A DNA stretch of 64,000 nucleotides from JAFEDN01 sp963712715 (GCA_963712715.1 CAVQJI010000008.1:124001-188000), one strand, 5' to 3'. Shown: positions 38,752 through 49,582, numbered from the stretch's first letter. Program-made: numbers and translations. The notes: generated from the sequence alone by a model not told the origin.

Positions 38752-38827
38752 AAAAAAACCCTCAAACTTGGACAAAATCAATAATAAAAGAAGGGTATCA
38801 AAAATGAAATAAATGTGTCAAAAAAGC

Positions 38828-38871
38828 TTGACAATAATATCATTTATGATATATTTATATTATAAATGATA
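38828..38871 (+). promoter_or_regulatory. Promoter with overlapping 10-bp inverted repeat
   Basis: TTGACA (38828-38833) and TATATT (38850-38855) are 16 bases apart. TATCATTTAT (38838-38847) and ATAAATGATA (38862-38871) form a perfect inverted repeat that brackets the -10 box. This is a good candidate site for the divergently encoded DUF6471 protein. Confidence 0.65.
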
Positions 38872-38925
38872 GTTGATGATGGCGTGGGGCTTTCATCCTA
38901 TCTTGTAGAGAAAGGAGACGCAGTT

Positions 38926-39381
38926 ATGTCCGTTATATTTTTTGAAAAGGAAAAAATTGAAGCGCTTTATTCATTATTGGAATTTCATTTGGACAAAGTG
39001 AAACCCATTATCCGATGCAGCCCTTATTACGCCATGTTTGCCAGAGATGAAGAAAAATCTTCAGGTACTCTGAAATTACCTTTTGAAGAAGATCAGTGCG
39101 AAACTAAATTTATTCAGCTTATAATTTATTATGCCACTGTTTCAAACTGGATTGCTTATGGCGTTCAATATCAACAGGCTGTGGATTTTAAAGAGTTACA
39201 AGAAATCGATTTTGATTCTGCGCCACCGAAGCCAGGGACTTTAAAAACTTTAATCGATGACCTGCTGCATTTACACTATAACATGAATACCAATTCTGAC
39301 AATTTTTTTATTGATGAAAAATGGCACGAACCTCTTAGAAATATTATCAATGGCCTGACTCGACAGGCATCGAAAATGTAA
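38926..39381 (+). CDS. Hypothetical protein
   Basis: This is a 151-residue protein with no recognised domain. The start is ATG 38926 after AAAGGAG; an in-frame ATG at 38866 lies inside the operator and is less likely. The sequence is acidic and helical, with conserved-looking aromatic residues (SPYYAMFARDEE, FIQLIIYYATVSNWIAYGVQ). There is no signal peptide; the one hydrophobic stretch looks like a buried helix. It is probably controlled by the operator just upstream. Function unknown. Confidence 0.6.
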   Translation: MSVIFFEKEKIEALYSLLEFHLDKVKPIIRCSPYYAMFARDEEKSSGTLKLPFEEDQCETKFIQLIIYYATVSNWIAYGVQYQQAVDFKELQEIDFDSAPPKPGTLKTLIDDLLHLHYNMNTNSDNFFIDEKWHEPLRNIINGLTRQASKM

Positions 39382-39398
39382 TCACAGGATTAATAAAA

Positions 39399-39423
39399 AG
39401 CGCCCATTAAAAAGATGGGCGCT
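39399..39423 (-). terminator. Intrinsic terminator between convergent genes
   Basis: AGCGCCCAT and ATGGGCGCT form a 9-bp GC-rich stem with a 7-base loop. Read on the minus strand it is followed by TTTTTA, so it ends the leftward gene at 39435; it may also slow rightward transcription. Confidence 0.8.
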
Positions 39424-39434
39424 CATCCTATATT

Positions 39435-39644
39435 TTATCCAATTCCCTCCTGATTTTCTGCGGATTTTTTCTGCCAATCCTTATCTTTTTCTAACACAAA
39501 GCGTGCCGCCTGCTCTAAAAAATCATCCAGACGATCGATACCCGCCCAAGCGTTATACGCTTTGATATCCGATATTAAACGGTCATCAAAACGCAGTGAA
39601 ATAGGTACTTTTTTTGATTTTGGTTTTGCACTCAATAAGGCCAT
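39435..39644 (-). CDS. Small ribbon-helix-helix-like protein
   Basis: This is a 69-residue protein. KKVPISLRFDDRLISDIKAY gives a short strand followed by a helix, and IDRLDDFLEQAARFVLEKDK a second helix, the pattern of RHH regulators or plasmid partition/relaxosome accessory proteins. The start is ATG 39644 after AGGAG; longer in-frame starts have no ribosome-binding site. It has its own terminator. Partner and function are unknown; the place between the defence island and the relaxase suggests a plasmid maintenance or transfer role. Confidence 0.6.
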   Translation of the reverse strand: MALLSAKPKSKKVPISLRFDDRLISDIKAYNAWAGIDRLDDFLEQAARFVLEKDKDWQKKSAENQEGIG

Positions 39645-40252
39645 AAACGCTCTCCTAAAAATTAAAATAATTCTAATCAATGGTTTTATTTTCTTTAGAA
39701 AATAAATTTCCCTCTGACCTCAAACCATAGCGAAAAAAACAATAAAAAATCAATACCTGCACTCAAGATCGGGAAAAAAAGTGAATCACTTTGCCGATTT
39801 TTATAGATTATGAGCGATCGCAGGGGTTCTAAAATGATGTCTCTTTGGTGAATCATTAAAAATTGAGTTCGAAAATTTTGACTGTTATGCATTTTCTTTA
39901 AGTCACAATAAACAACATTAACTTGAATACATTTTTATGAATAAATTAATTGATAGAAAATAGTTTGTTTACTTTATGGTACATGGTTTATAATTTCTTT
40001 GAATAGCATAGTTCACTCATCAATTACTCTCGAAAAACAGTGCAAAATCGCTTGATTTTCATTCATGGAAAAATATAAACTTCGTAAAAAATCAAAAACA
40101 GAATCATTTCAGATGTTATTCAGATTGCGTTATTATGGCCTAATTTTCATCCACACCCGTCGCAACTTGGTTGCTTTTACGGAAAACTTCAATCATTCAA
40201 ACCCTTACATCGTGATACGGGCATGCAGGAAAAAATCTTGAATTTTGCGAAA
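39645..40252. other. Long non-coding region before the relaxosome genes
   Basis: About 600 bp of AT-rich DNA with only a short, unsupported leftward frame (39695-39892). Its place upstream of a RHH protein and opposite the relaxase gene makes it a candidate for oriT and/or oriV, together with the repeats that follow. Confidence 0.4.
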
Positions 40253-40375
40253 GTGGTGCAGAGTGGTGCTGTTTTTTAAGGTGCAAATCTGCACCACCTT
40301 AAATTCTCGCCTTTTTTAGCTGATTTTGTTAATATAGTAGTGCAAGTAGCACCTTAATGCACCACATTGCACCAC
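40253..40375. repeat. TGCACCAC / GTGGTGCA repeat block
   Basis: GTGGTGCA at 40253-40260, GTGGTGCT at 40263-40270, and TGCACCAC at 40290-40297, 40358-40365 and 40368-40375; neighbouring pairs are 10 bp apart. AAGGTGCA / TGCACC also forms a small hairpin at 40279-40295. The symmetric layout upstream of a RHH gene fits iterons or relaxosome-protein sites. Confidence 0.65.
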
Positions 40376-40431
40376 TTAAAAAAGCTTAAATAAACAGGAT
40401 TGTGACCGTTAAAATAGAAAAAGGAGGCATC

Positions 40432-40803
40432 ATGCATCGTACCAGTATTGGCATCAAAGACGCCGATTTCAAAAAAATTCAGGCAAACGCCGAAAAAAAA
40501 TCACTGAACACGGCAGACTATATTCGCATGTTGGTCAACATTGGTTTAAAAGTCGAAGAGGCGGCAGAAAAAAGCCTGGCCGATCGGCCAACTCAAACTG
40601 ATCATCCCCAGGATACAGAAGCTCTCTGGAAAAGCCTGTTGGCCTGTGGATTGGAAACCCGCTTTCTGATCCGTCACTTGATTAAACAGGGTTTTCCGGA
40701 AACAATTGAACAACGTCAATTATTTCTTGATGACACCAAAGAAACAGCGCTAATTAAAGCAGAGGAATTGCTAAATAACCTCAATACATCTAAAAACCCT
40801 TAA
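40432..40803 (+). CDS. Probable relaxosome accessory or regulatory protein (RHH/MobC-like)
   Basis: This is a 123-residue protein. The N-terminus (RTSIGIKDADFKKIQANAEK, then SLNTADYIRMLVNIGLK) fits a ribbon-helix-helix or MobC/TraY-like DNA-binding domain, followed by a charged helical tail. The start at 40432 follows a strong AAAGGAGG. It ends 5 bases before the 3' end of the leftward traI gene, so the two are convergent. The repeat block immediately upstream is a likely binding site. Family knowledge: such proteins help the relaxase open oriT and repress their own promoter; the role here is inferred from position. Confidence 0.6.
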   Translation: MHRTSIGIKDADFKKIQANAEKKSLNTADYIRMLVNIGLKVEEAAEKSLADRPTQTDHPQDTEALWKSLLACGLETRFLIRHLIKQGFPETIEQRQLFLDDTKETALIKAEELLNNLNTSKNP

Positions 40804-40808
40804 CTACA

Positions 40809-43800
40809 TTAAAGCTCCCATTCCCGTTCAGGTTCTAAGGCGCGTGATGGCTGAACAGGGGACTGTCGAGCCGGTTGAACGCTGTCCCGATCAATCCGCT
40901 CAGGATGTAAGGTGTCTGTGAAACTGGTTTTCTGCTCTATTTTTTCTAGTGATGTCGGCAAGGACGGCGTAGACAAATGGGCTTCTCTGAATAGGACACT
41001 TTCTTTGTCGATCTGATTTTCTATGGCCTGTTGCGCTTTCTGAAAATTCTGCACGACAGAGTCCAGCGCATCTTTTCCAATAGATGATGGATGTGCCGGA
41101 AAATGATTGACAATAATCCGTATAAGAAACCGCTTTTTCCATCGCTTCTTTCACCGCTGCCTGGCCTTGCTGGAACAGCACATCGTTATAATCCTGACCT
41201 GCTATGGCCGGTTGAGCGATCCACACCTGCTTGCCCTGTTCCCTCAGTTTTTCTACTGCGGCATGGATTAATTTATCGCTCTGAGGATTCTGGCCGTCAT
41301 TATCCAGGCACAACACAATATGCGGGTTGGTTTTAGCAGGATCGATATTTTTAAAATTGGATTTACCCAGTGTCACCCGCACATCCGCGCCATTGAGTGC
41401 GGTATACACACTGAGCGCCGTTTCAGCGCCTTCAGCCAGATAGGTGATATTTCGGAAGCGGCTGATTCTGCCAGTGCGACTGATCCCTGTGAAGGACGAC
41501 CCCAGGTTTGTTTTTTGACGGAGACATCGGCTTTTTTGGCGGTTTCTTTATCCAGAAAAATAGCTTGGACTGCCTGCACTTTTTCTTCGCTGTCTTTAGC
41601 CACCACCAATAACGCCGGATGCATACCCTCATTTTTGCGCGAGTAAATACCCGGATGAAACCGCACACTGTCCGGAAAACTCCCCAGAGCGATGCCCCGA
41701 TGTTCCCGCAAATAGCGTTCGGCCAGTGTGCCAGCCACCGGCTGGCTTTCCCGCGCCAGTTGCTGTGCATAGCGCAGACTCCGTTGTTGCTCCGGGGTGG
41801 GCGCTTTGAAAGCCGCTGTGGGCATTCTTGAGGCCGGGTGAGGCGAAGTCGAAGTGTTGGCCTGTACACTGAACTCCGCAGGCGAGGCCCCCAGAATCTT
41901 TAACGCTTCCTGCAACACGGCCTGAAAATCCCTCTGAACATCCAGGCTTCGTTGAGCTGCAATTAAGCCTAATAAATGGCCGCCCTGACTGGTCTGGAAA
42001 TCATACCAGGAACCCCGCTTGTCGCCAGCGACGGTGACCACCAGACTGCCCTGGTGGGTGCCATAACGATACTGGTTATCCGCTTTGGTTTTGGGCTCGC
42101 CCAGCAAACGCTCTAAAACAACCTCCGTTTGATCCGTCAATAAATGGCTGATCCGCTGCGCGTCCAGTCTCGGCGGCGCTGGCCTTTCCAACACAGGCGT
42201 GGGATCAAAGAACTCATCCTGCCCGTGATTTCTCTCGATAATTCTGCGGGTTGATTTCTCTCAGCCTGTAAGACACGTTTCTCAATGCCGAAATGCCGCT
42301 GGGTATTCGTTGACTGCCTTACCCCGGATTGAAGGGTGGACAGGGTTGCCCACAGTGAGGCCTCGCCCATAATTTCCAGCGCACTCGATTTATCCGCTGG
42401 ATTCTCCATAACGGCCTTCAGCAATGCCTGCTTATCATCGGTATAAAGAGTCAGGTGCCTGGCCGCGCGCGTTAGCGATACCAATAAGGAAGGCTGGCTG
42501 GTCAGTTGTGGTCGATGACTTTCCGCATTGATGAGTACTTCCCATGAGGTTTTCCCCTGCGCGCTGTAGCCGGTCACGGCATAGGCATGATCCCAATGCT
42601 GGAGACGGGGATCCCCTAACACCAGCTCGATTGGTTTTCCGTGCGGGATCAATGCCTCATCCGTCAATTGCAGTGAGCGTACCGTCACGGTTTTGGCGCT
42701 AACGCTTTCCACCTGCGCCAATTCCGGGCTGAGTAGCCCCAGTGCCTCATCTGACCGCGTCCAGCGAATGAGATCGCCTGCCATCAATTCGCGCTTTTCT
42801 ACGTGATACACTTCGACACCCGACCGCTCATTGGCTTGATGAGGACGGGGCTTCCACAGGATAGGGTCGCTACTGGCTGCTCCGGTTCTTTCAAGCTGGA
42901 TCCACTGCTGTTCCGGCAAGACGGTTTTCACTGTCCAGTAATCGCCTTTATGGATGCCTACACTGAAATCACTGACATTAAAGCGAAAATGTCACCCAGG
43001 CGATAATGCATGGCTTCGCTGCGCTCGACCTCACTGAGCTGGCGGGAGACTAAAATCGAAGAAACCGCTCTCTCGCCCACCAGCTCTCCGCGCTGTTGGC
43101 GTCCTATGCGAATCTTCTCGTTTTGCAGCTCGCGATCCACATTTCCAAAAGTAATAATCAGGGTCTTCGAACGGCGCACCGGATCCCGATCGAGATAATC
43201 TTCGGCAATCAGGGTTAACCGCGCATCCCGATTATCCTTTTTCTGATCCTCTTCCCAATAGGAACCGACTTCAACGATGTTTTTTTCCAGAATATTAAAG
43301 ACCTCGGGAAAATTTTTTTGATACAAGGCTTTCACGGCAGCTTTGAGAGTATCGTCTTTTTGTCGGGTAATATCCGTCAGAATCAGCGGAGAAAGAAATC
43401 GCTGTAAAATAGCAAACGGTTTACCGGCATCAATCGCAGTATATTGATGGATATCACCTATCAGCAGCGCCCAGGCATCGAGCTGCCTGACAGCCACCAG
43501 AAAATCATGCAACTTCCGGTTGGAGATCATCGACGATTCATCGACCACCAGCACTTTATGGCGATAATCTGCGGGTTCCAGTTTACCGGCAGCGTACTCG
43601 ACTAAAAAACGATCCAGGGTTTTCCCGACCAGTCCCCGCGCGCGAATTTCTTTGACTGCCGTATGCGTGGGCGCTAAACACAGCAAGGCGCGCTGGGAAT
43701 TCGATAACAGGTGTTGCACATGTTGCAGGGCTTCCACGTGTTGCAATAAAGTGGTTTTACCCGTGCCGGCAAAACCCTGCAGCAGGATAACCCGATCCGT

Positions 43801-46800
43801 TTTGGCGGACAGATCTCTTAACACCTGCGTATGCTCGGTGCCGGGTTGTGTTTTTTGCAGATAGGATTCGGCAAGATCAGCCGCTACCAGTATGGGCATC
43901 TGGCCACGATCGACGGTAGCCAGTGAGACAATAGCCCGCTCCAGGGTGAGTGCCTCCCGCGTTGTCCAGCGTGTGCCATCTTCGGAATAAACACCCCGAA
44001 TCAATTCTCCGTGTTTTTCAGCCTCCACCACAGCCTGCTCCAGTTGCGCATGGTTGGCTTTGCCTAACACATGCGTCAACGCCACGGTCATCACGTCTTT
44101 ATGCGCAAAAGCCGCCTCCTTTTCGCTGAGATAGGCCAGCGCATACCGCACGGCGGCGGCGGCCTGTTGCTCAGGTTCCGGGAGAGCCGAACCCTGTTGA
44201 TACTTTTGAATGGCGGCCTGAACCGCTTTCTCTAACAAACGAATATGCTCACCGGTAGAAATTCCGGCGCGTACGAATCCGGGCGAGGATGCTCGCCGGG
44301 TATTCCCGCGTGCAATACAGCGTCAATCGCTGTCAATTTATCCCCCGTATGCCGTTGTATCGTTTTTAATAATTGGGCTTTATTTTCCGTGTAAATCCAG
44401 GCTTGAGCGCTGGCCTGTGCGATGATTTGATAAAAAGCGCGTTGGTGACTTTGACGGGAACCACTGTTTTGATAAGCGATCACAATTTCCGGATGACGAT
44501 GGGATGCCTGCAGCGGCGTCAACGCAATACCATAATCAAAATGACGGGAAGAGTGATCGGCTAAATCCCAGCGTTTTACCGATTTTCCCGATTCACTGAT
44601 CAGATTGATGTGTTTCTCCGTGATGGCTGTGACCATGACCCGTTCCCCTTTCACCAGCTCCTTTTTTTTATTTGAGCGATGCCAGACCAGCGTGTCACCC
44701 ACCGAAATCGCCCGGATTTTTTCATCAAACACTTCAATCGCGCCTTCGGGAATCTGGCGGGGATCCCAGCGCCGGATTTTTCCGGTCGTATTCGCCAATA
44801 ATAATTGATTGGTTGCTTTATCAATACGCTCAATTTGGCGATAGTCTCCACGATGCACGCGCAAGGCGCGATAATCCTGCTGAAAACGAATCCATTGACC
44901 CACCGTATACCGACGCACATCACGCTGTTCGGCGATCCGCAAATAATGCGGTAATAAAACAGCCACCGAATGTTCGATCCTGGCTATTTCTCCCGCATTT
45001 TTAAGGGCTTCGCGCAGAGCCAGATTCAGTTCCTGCGTGGCAGCATGGGTGGGCGCTAACACCACCGATCGTGCGCGCTCTTCTGTCGACAGTCCCGTCC
45101 AGTGGGCGGCCATTGTTTCCCACCGCTGAGATTTATCTTCCACGGATAACATCCGCTGACCGATGTGATCAAACGCGGCCACGATATTTTTTTGCAGGGA
45201 ATCAGCCACCACTGTTTTAAGCGGTGACGCCATTGCCCGCCGATTGCCGGTGAGGTGCGCCGCCACGATGCCCTGCGCTAACAATTGCGTAAACGGCGTG
45301 CTGGCACGCCAGGTGAGGGAGGTCTGTGAATCGCCGATGGAAACCAGGCGACCATTCAGCCGCTGCACACAGGCCGCCAACTCGCTCGATTGCCGGGAAG
45401 ATAATTGCGTGGCATTTTCCACGAACAACATCGGTTTTTTTTGCAGCCAGGTATCCAGGGTAGACATCGTTTCCTGACGTTTCATAAAACCAAACACCGT
45501 TTCAATTTTTTTCTGATCAAATAATTGTTGTATCCACCCCCGCAAATTGTCGGGTGTTTTTTGCAGTTGTTTTTTTAAGTCCAGCGTTTCCGCCTGTTTT
45601 ATTGTCAGCAAAATAGGTTGATAGCCGCCTAATTTCGCCAGGGTCATCATGGGCGCAATCAGATGGGTTTTACCCGAACCTGTCGGCCCGGCTAACGCCG
45701 TCATCATTTTTTCACTGGAAAAAATCGTGCGGATGGCCTGCTGCTGTTCGCGGGTCAAATCGCCGTGTTCACGCAGAAAAGCCGTGAGTGTTTCGGCCTT
45801 AACGACAGGCTGGCCGCTCGAATGTGACCGGGTCATGGCCTGCAGCAATGTCTGCTCATAACGTAGCAACTCCGGCGTGGTAAACTGGCGCTCACCCCGC
45901 TCATCCGGCACCGCTGACAACGGAATGAGATCTCCCCGCTGCTGCGCTTCCTGCAAGGCCGTTAACACGGTCGTGACGGTAACATCGCCCACACTGTAAT
46001 AAATGGCGCGCGCCAATAGCTCACTTTCCCGTAAAGCCACCTGGGTTTCCGAGAGATGCGCAATGGCTTCCACCATCGCCACGCGCGCCAGCGTACTGCG
46101 CTCCGGGTGAGGGGATGGCTCCTGTCCACCCTCAGACAAGCCCTGACTGTGCTGCCGGGCTTGCACCACGGTCTGCTGCGCTTCCTGTACCGGCAATAAA
46201 CCGCGTAACGCGGCTTTGGTTTCCCAAATTTGTTTTAACTCGCTGTGATCAACGTGCTGCTTGGCGCGGCGTGTTTTCAGCGTCGCTAATTCCGCCGCTT
46301 TGGCTCCAGACAATCCCTGTTCTTTCAGGGCTTCTAAAATATCCTGTCGTCGCTGGGAATAGGCCTGAATACTTTCCCGCGAAATCCCCGCAATTTCAAA
46401 AAATCCATACGCCCCAATTTTTTCAACGGTATAACCCAGTTCGCGCATTTCATACGCGAGTTCCGCACGAAAGACCGCGCCGTAATATTTTTGAAAATGA
46501 CGCACACCTTCAAAAAATCCCTGCGGGATTTTTTCTGAATTTTGGCTGTAACTGCCCAACTGCGATGCCAGTGACCGCCATTTCCCATCTTTTCTGGGCG
46601 TCATATTGAGTACTACACAATGCGTGTGGAGCTGCGGATCGTTTTCCCGCGAGAGATCATGCAGAAAACGCGCGACCACCAGCTTGCCGGACCGCTCGGT
46701 CATCAGCACGCCGTCTTTCATCACTCGCGTTTTAGCCTGTTCGCGCTCAATCAATTCCAGTGCTTTATCCGTTGCACGCTCAATGGCCTGAAAAATTCGT

Positions 46801-47109
46801 TCATCATTACCTAATAACGCTAGGATAGACACGGATTTCGGCGCACTGAAGGTGAGATCAAATCCCGGACGATGCAGAATTTCGCCATCCACTTTTTTGC
46901 CTAATCGCTCACCATTGGGCAAATGTCCCTGTAATAACGGGTAAAATGGCAGGATCGATCGTGCCGGAGAGTCCCATGATTTTCGCGCCCTGTCCCCACC
47001 ACTGGCTGCGCTCCTGCGCCAGCGTATTATTCTCCGTGTAATAATTATCCTGGCCGAGAAAATAATGAGTGGCCTGTGTCACGTTCTTCACTACCTGCGT
47101 AGACAGCAT
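40809..47109 (-). pseudogene. MobF relaxase-helicase-primase TraI, broken by about six frameshifts
   Basis: A traI gene of about 2100 codons. Start ATG 47109 (MLSTQVVKN) with candidate catalytic Y16, Y23 and Y24. After a shift near 46935, FDLTFSAPKSVSILALLG and the metal-binding HTHCVVLN confirm a TrwC/TraI relaxase. Walker A GPTGSGKTH, and after a shift near 44260 GFAGTGKTT, mark two RecD-like helicase units. Shifts near 42980 and 42215 lead to a DUF7146-like primase region (GSWYDFQTSQGGHLLG). After a shift near 41465 comes a TOPRIM domain (YLAEGAETALSV, LCLDNDGQN). One more shift near 41105 precedes the tail ending at 40809. Every domain is well conserved, so decay is recent or the breaks are sequence errors. 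Family role: nick oriT and unwind plasmid DNA. Confidence 0.88.
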
Positions 47110-47370
47110 GACTTCCTCTCACCTCCGCTAGTTTGAAAGACATTAATTCCACTGATCGTCATCATCCGCTGACTGGGGCGGAAGGAGGGTTTCGTTTTTT
47201 TTGTTCTCCTGAGTGTGATTTTCACGCTCAGGCGTGTCGGGTTTCATTTCTTTTTTGGGTTTATTTTTCTTTGCGGTCTTTTCTACACCGATTTTTTTTG
47301 CGTTAAATTTTCATGGGCAGGCGTTACTCCGGATTTTTCTGGTTTTTTTTCAATGGGCGCGGCGGACTGA

Positions 47371-49215
47371 TTATCCGGGTGGGCAGGCTTGCCGGGTGGG
47401 GAGGGAGACAGTGACCGCAGAATCTGGCAATACCTCTGCGGTTGACTGCCCAGGCTCAGTCATCAGTGTACCCATTTCCCGCCGTAACGGATCTGGCTCA
47501 AATTCCCGTAAAATAAAGGGAGTTTGTTGAGTAGAACGGCAAATATAGGGCATGTGTAACAACGTAATCGGATAACTGCCGGGCAGACGCACATAACAGG
47601 TTAAATTATTCAGTCGCAAAATCTCAGCCGCCGGTACGACCGGTTTTTGCACCTCAACCCGCTGAATCGAAACGCCATCGCGAATGCTGTTCGCGCCATA
47701 CGACATCCCTTCGCGCACTTCTTCAATCGTGGTTTCTCCCAGGTTTCTCGCTGACCATTGCGCCATTTCCGGGTCAGGCGCACGAAACAAAAACCGGGTG
47801 TTGAGTAACGAAGAAATTTCGCGCCCGCCTTCAAAGCCATACGTTTTAGCGAGTTGTGCGGCGCTTTGAATGCCCACCACAAAACAGCCACCAAATTTAC
47901 GCGCTTCGGCCAGCGCACTGGTTAAATACGGCAACTGCTGCAGACTGCCCAGTTCATCTAAAATCACCCAGATACGCCGTGCTGGATTTTCAGGTAAACT
48001 CAGCAGCGCATTGATGGCGATATCCAGCCAGGCCGTAATTAAAGGCTTGAGCGACTCATGCCGGTCACCGGTCGAACTGATAAACAGCCATTCGCTCGAA
48101 CGGTCATCCTGAATCCACTGACGAATTGAGAACGGGTTAGTATCATCATGGATATAACATAGCGATTTTAAATAGGTTGCCAATACAGACTTGATGGAGA
48201 TCGCCGTTTTCTCGGTTTTTTCTGACATCAAACTTTCCGCTTCGGTACCGCGCAATAATGATTGAAGCTGCCCAATATCAGCAGTCAGTAAAGACCGTAA
48301 TAAAGGCAAAATCCGGGGGTGGGGATCCTGACGTAACCGAAACGCGGCAGCGGCAAAAATGGTTCGCGCAGCGTTGACCCAGAACGGATCCTGGGCGCTC
48401 GCCGCCATCGGAATCAACGCCGCCGCTAAATTTTCAAAATCGGTTTTATCCCGGCATTCCCGCCAGATATTCCAGTCCGCGCCGCGCTGGTCTAAGGGAT
48501 TCAGCAACCGGTCGTGTTCCGGCTGATAAAACTGGCTGACCAAATTACAGCTCTTATCGTAGATAATGGCGCGCTCTCCGCGTCGACGAATATGATCCAG
48601 CAGTGCCTTAATCACCGTTGATTTTCCCGTGCCGGTAGTGCCATGTACCAGAATGTGCTGCAATTCAGCTAATCTCGGCAGCGGTAATTTCTCAACGCCA
48701 AACACTAAATCCGATGTCAGACGTTGCTTGCGAATCAATTTTTTGACCGCAGGCACATCACTCAACCGGTCACCCTTAATCGTTTTATCAGCGGTATAGG
48801 CTTCGCCACGCTTTTTCAACAAGATCATGACACCGATGGCGGATAACAGCCAGGCGATCAATCCTGCCCAAAGGCTGCGGTGAGCCGCCTCATCCAGATG
48901 CATCACGGCTTCCTGCACAAAGGGCAGGGAAACAATCTGCCCGGCAGTGGCAACCGTCGATTGACCACTGGAGAAAATAAATCGCTGCCTGAAATGACTG
49001 CCGTTAAAAAACAGGTGGAACTCTGCCGATAACCACTGCTGGCCAATAAGCCGTGACTCCGCATCGGTCGCCAGCCAAAACCAGCCCACAGTTACCAGTA
49101 ACCCCACCGGTAACAACCACCAGATCACTTTTTGCAATACCTGACCGATCATTCGCAGATTGTGCAGGATGACCTGGCCACCCCGCGTAGTATTTTTAAT
49201 GAACTTCTTTTTCAT
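47371..49215 (-). CDS. Type IV coupling protein TraD (3' tail out of frame)
   Basis: 614 residues from ATG 49215 (GGAG 9 bases upstream; ATG 49239 is less likely). Two N-terminal membrane segments (about 29-48 and 113-132), Walker A HGTTGTGKST (about 190-199) and Walker B VILDELGSLQQLP (about 415-427). Family knowledge: TraD is the inner-membrane hexameric ATPase that delivers the relaxase-DNA complex to the secretion channel. The open frame ends at 47371, but coding homology appears to continue in other frames to 47143: PPGKPAHPDNQSAAP, then KTAKKNKPKKEMKP, ending in SADDDDQWN. Two frameshifts therefore remove the acidic tail, the part that contacts relaxosome proteins in F. It lies 34 bases upstream of traI. 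Confidence 0.88.
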   Translation of the reverse strand: MKKKFIKNTTRGGQVILHNLRMIGQVLQKVIWWLLPVGLLVTVGWFWLATDAESRLIGQQWLSAEFHLFFNGSHFRQRFIFSSGQSTVATAGQIVSLPFVQEAVMHLDEAAHRSLWAGLIAWLLSAIGVMILLKKRGEAYTADKTIKGDRLSDVPAVKKLIRKQRLTSDLVFGVEKLPLPRLAELQHILVHGTTGTGKSTVIKALLDHIRRRGERAIIYDKSCNLVSQFYQPEHDRLLNPLDQRGADWNIWRECRDKTDFENLAAALIPMAASAQDPFWVNAARTIFAAAAFRLRQDPHPRILPLLRSLLTADIGQLQSLLRGTEAESLMSEKTEKTAISIKSVLATYLKSLCYIHDDTNPFSIRQWIQDDRSSEWLFISSTGDRHESLKPLITAWLDIAINALLSLPENPARRIWVILDELGSLQQLPYLTSALAEARKFGGCFVVGIQSAAQLAKTYGFEGGREISSLLNTRFLFRAPDPEMAQWSARNLGETTIEEVREGMSYGANSIRDGVSIQRVEVQKPVVPAAEILRLNNLTCYVRLPGSYPITLLHMPYICRSTQQTPFILREFEPDPLRREMGTLMTEPGQSTAEVLPDSAVTVSLPTRQACPPG

Positions 49216-49312
49216 AGTAAAGATCTCCAGACAAGGCATTTAAAAAAATTGACAAAAGCATTACTTGTAGTACAATTAAATACAAATTCAATCTACTAAG
49301 AGGGAGCGATTG

Positions 49313-49582
49313 ATGACTAAAACCACAGCTATTTTGCATAAACCCCATCGTGCCATCTCGGTGCGCCTGGATAATGATCTCGAACCGAACGTGGATCAAT
49401 GGCTGTCTCAAAATCCAGGCATCCACCTGTCCCGGCTGGTCAACCTGGCTATCCGCCGATTTATTACGGAACCGCAAACATTGCAACCCGTGACTCTGCA
49501 GGCAGCTAAAACCGGCAAAGTAAAACAATCGATGAAAAAAATGATGAAGCAACATCAGGATATGTTGGACAAGCTGAAATAA
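49313..49582 (+). CDS. Candidate RHH antitoxin of the Doc module
   Basis: This is an 89-residue protein. HRAISVRLDNDLEPNVDQWL and LSRLVNLAIRRFI fit a ribbon-helix-helix domain, followed by a basic helical tail (GKVKQSMKKMMKQHQD). Ribosome-binding site GAGGGAG precedes the ATG. It lies 33 bases upstream of a Fic/Doc-type gene and is transcribed away from traD. It is probably the antitoxin or repressor, although Doc toxins more often pair with Phd proteins. It could instead be a relaxosome accessory protein given its place beside traD. Confidence 0.6.
   Translation: MTKTTAILHKPHRAISVRLDNDLEPNVDQWLSQNPGIHLSRLVNLAIRRFITEPQTLQPVTLQAAKTGKVKQSMKKMMKQHQDMLDKLK

Noticed and set aside
39695..39892. 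Leftward 65-residue open frame
   Set aside because: Unsupported start, low-complexity AT-rich sequence, lies in the presumed origin region.
40253..40375. TGCACCAC repeats considered as a CRISPR or REP array
   Set aside because: Units are 8 bp in both orientations with irregular wider gaps; iteron or protein-binding sites fit better.
46115..46609. Rightward 164-residue open frame inside traI
   Set aside because: Antisense shadow of the relaxase coding sequence, which has clear motifs on the other strand.
47234..47530. Rightward 98-residue open frame
   Set aside because: Antisense to the out-of-frame tail of traD, which explains the DNA better (KKTAKKNKP, SADDDDQWN).
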